A stretch of DNA of 34,711 bases from an alpha proteobacterium SCGC AAA028-C07 (GTDB taxonomy: Bacteria > Pseudomonadota > Alphaproteobacteria > Pelagibacterales > Pelagibacteraceae), in contig ATTB01000007.1 in the NCBI GenBank assembly GCA_000419465.1, positions 1 through 34,711 on the forward strand. Reading direction: 5' to 3'. Of the stretch, positions 34,004 to 34,711 are shown piece after piece. Positions within the stretch are counted from its first letter, which is position 1; every line of letters begins with the position of its first letter. The translations under genes were made by a program, and so were the position numbers. Below the pieces are notes generated by a model. It was given only the letters and a program-made list of their open reading frames with translations. It had not been told where the DNA came from and ran no database searches.

Positions 34004-34711
34004 TTATTTCCATCTATCATGGGACCACAGCCAGTGAGCTGGATCTCTTTTTATAAATTCCTCAATTTTTTTATTCATGATTTGGGTAATATTAAAAATA
34101 TCTTTATCATAATCACTAGTTCTGTTTATTATCAAAGGCTCTTCAATAAAAAATTCAAAATTAGTTTTTTCTAATCTCTTTAAAAATACCGGAATAAGCA
34201 ATGCATCATACTTAATAGCTAATTGAGCAGGAGTTGTTGTTGTTGAGGCCGGCTGATTAAAAAATGGCACACGAATACTGGATGATAATCTTTGATCAAT
34301 CATTAATGCTAAAGGACCGTTAGTTGAAATGTGTTTAATTAATTTTTTCGTTCCATTGGAACCTTTTTCTATTTGAATCGGGCAAATATATTTTTTTCTA
34401 ATAAATTCCATAATTGGATTTAAAAAAATATTATTAAGAGGTCTGTAAATAGCCCCAATATTAAATCCTAATTCTTGCAAACATTTTGCCATTAATTCAA
34501 AATTTGCAAAATGACCAGAAAAAAAAACTACTGGTTTATTATTTTTTTTTAATAATTCAAAATTATTTTTATTAGCAAAGACTATTTTTATTTTTTTTTG
34601 ATCTATTATACTGAATTTATTTATATGGATATATTCTCCAAAAATTCTTCCTATATTTTTCCACATGCGCTCAATCATTTCATTGATTGATTTTTCATTA
34701 AGATCTGGAAA
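34004..34711 (-). CDS. LpxL/HtrB-family lipid A acyltransferase, 5' truncated
   Basis: The frame is open to the last base of the window, so the N-terminus is missing. MWKNIGRIFGEYIHINKF, the catalytic HFANFELM (His-x4-Glu) after VVFFSGHF, and ALMIDQRLSSSIRVPFFNQP with TTTTPAQLAIKYDALLIPVF are hallmarks of the LpxL/LpxM acyltransferases, which add secondary acyl chains to lipid A at the inner membrane. The C-terminal DPAHWLWSHDRWK ending is complete. It converges on the M23 gene with five bases between. Confidence 0.88.
   Translation of the reverse strand, partial: FPDLNEKSINEMIERMWKNIGRIFGEYIHINKFSIIDQKKIKIVFANKNNFELLKKNNKPVVFFSGHFANFELMAKCLQELGFNIGAIYRPLNNIFLNPIMEFIRKKYICPIQIEKGSNGTKKLIKHISTNGPLALMIDQRLSSSIRVPFFNQPASTTTTPAQLAIKYDALLIPVFLKRLEKTNFEFFIEEPLIINRTSDYDKDIFNITQIMNKKIEEFIKRDPAHWLWSHDRWK

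Overview
The window looks like a chromosome segment of a SAR11-type (Pelagibacterales) alphaproteobacterium. The base composition is very AT-rich, Arg is mostly AGA, intergenic gaps are tiny, and the gene order is typical of alphaproteobacteria (DUF2948-hisD-infA-maf; lspA next to a DUF3035/BamF lipoprotein; xseA-DUF2093). The tRNA-His lacks an encoded G-1 and has A73, which also fits this class. No database search was possible; names rest on motifs recognised by eye.

Layout. (1) 1-5808: host genes, all on the + strand: the end of a DUF2948 gene, hisD, infA, maf, tRNA-Phe, a tiny His-rich ORF, tRNA-His, hisS, hisZ and short-form hisG, closed by a strong terminator. The His-rich 20-codon ORF lies just upstream of tRNA-His/hisS/hisZ/hisG and looks like an attenuation leader. 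(2) 5846-18741: a 12.9-kb integrated element. A 14-bp direct repeat, identical to the last 14 bases of groEL, marks both ends, and clusters of the decamer ACTTCTTTGA lie just inside each end. It encodes a tyrosine integrase, a small serine recombinase, a probable HUH-type replication endonuclease with repeats upstream, a ribbon-helix-helix protein, a DUF3102-like protein and many unknown proteins. I see no capsid, terminase, conjugation or known toxin/defence gene. Its right third (14331-18557) is a block of minus-strand genes, several encoding small membrane proteins, that I read as cargo of unknown function. A 27-bp inverted repeat (25/27 identical, each copy itself a dyad around a 2-bp centre) brackets 10945-11825 and could be a recombinase-operated switch upstream of the integrase module. 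(3) 18728-34711: host genes again: groEL and groES (minus), a class III aminotransferase, a HAD-IIA hydrolase, ribF-ileS-lspA-bamF-like-pgi, then rsmD and an rluB-type gene (minus), tadA, purD (minus), xseA-DUF2093-M23 peptidase, and an LpxL-type acyltransferase cut by the window end.

How they work together. The left flank joins His-tRNA supply and charging (tRNA-His, HisRS) with the first step of histidine synthesis (HisZ/HisG). The element appears to have entered the 3' end of groEL, rebuilding its last codons and stop from the 14-bp core and supplying a new groEL terminator, so the chaperonin stays intact. Inside the element the left half (+) is replication and regulation, the middle holds both recombinases and the candidate switch, and the right (-) is membrane-centred cargo. 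The most interesting items are the groEL-end integration, the candidate invertible segment, the uncharacterised cargo, and the His-rich leader.
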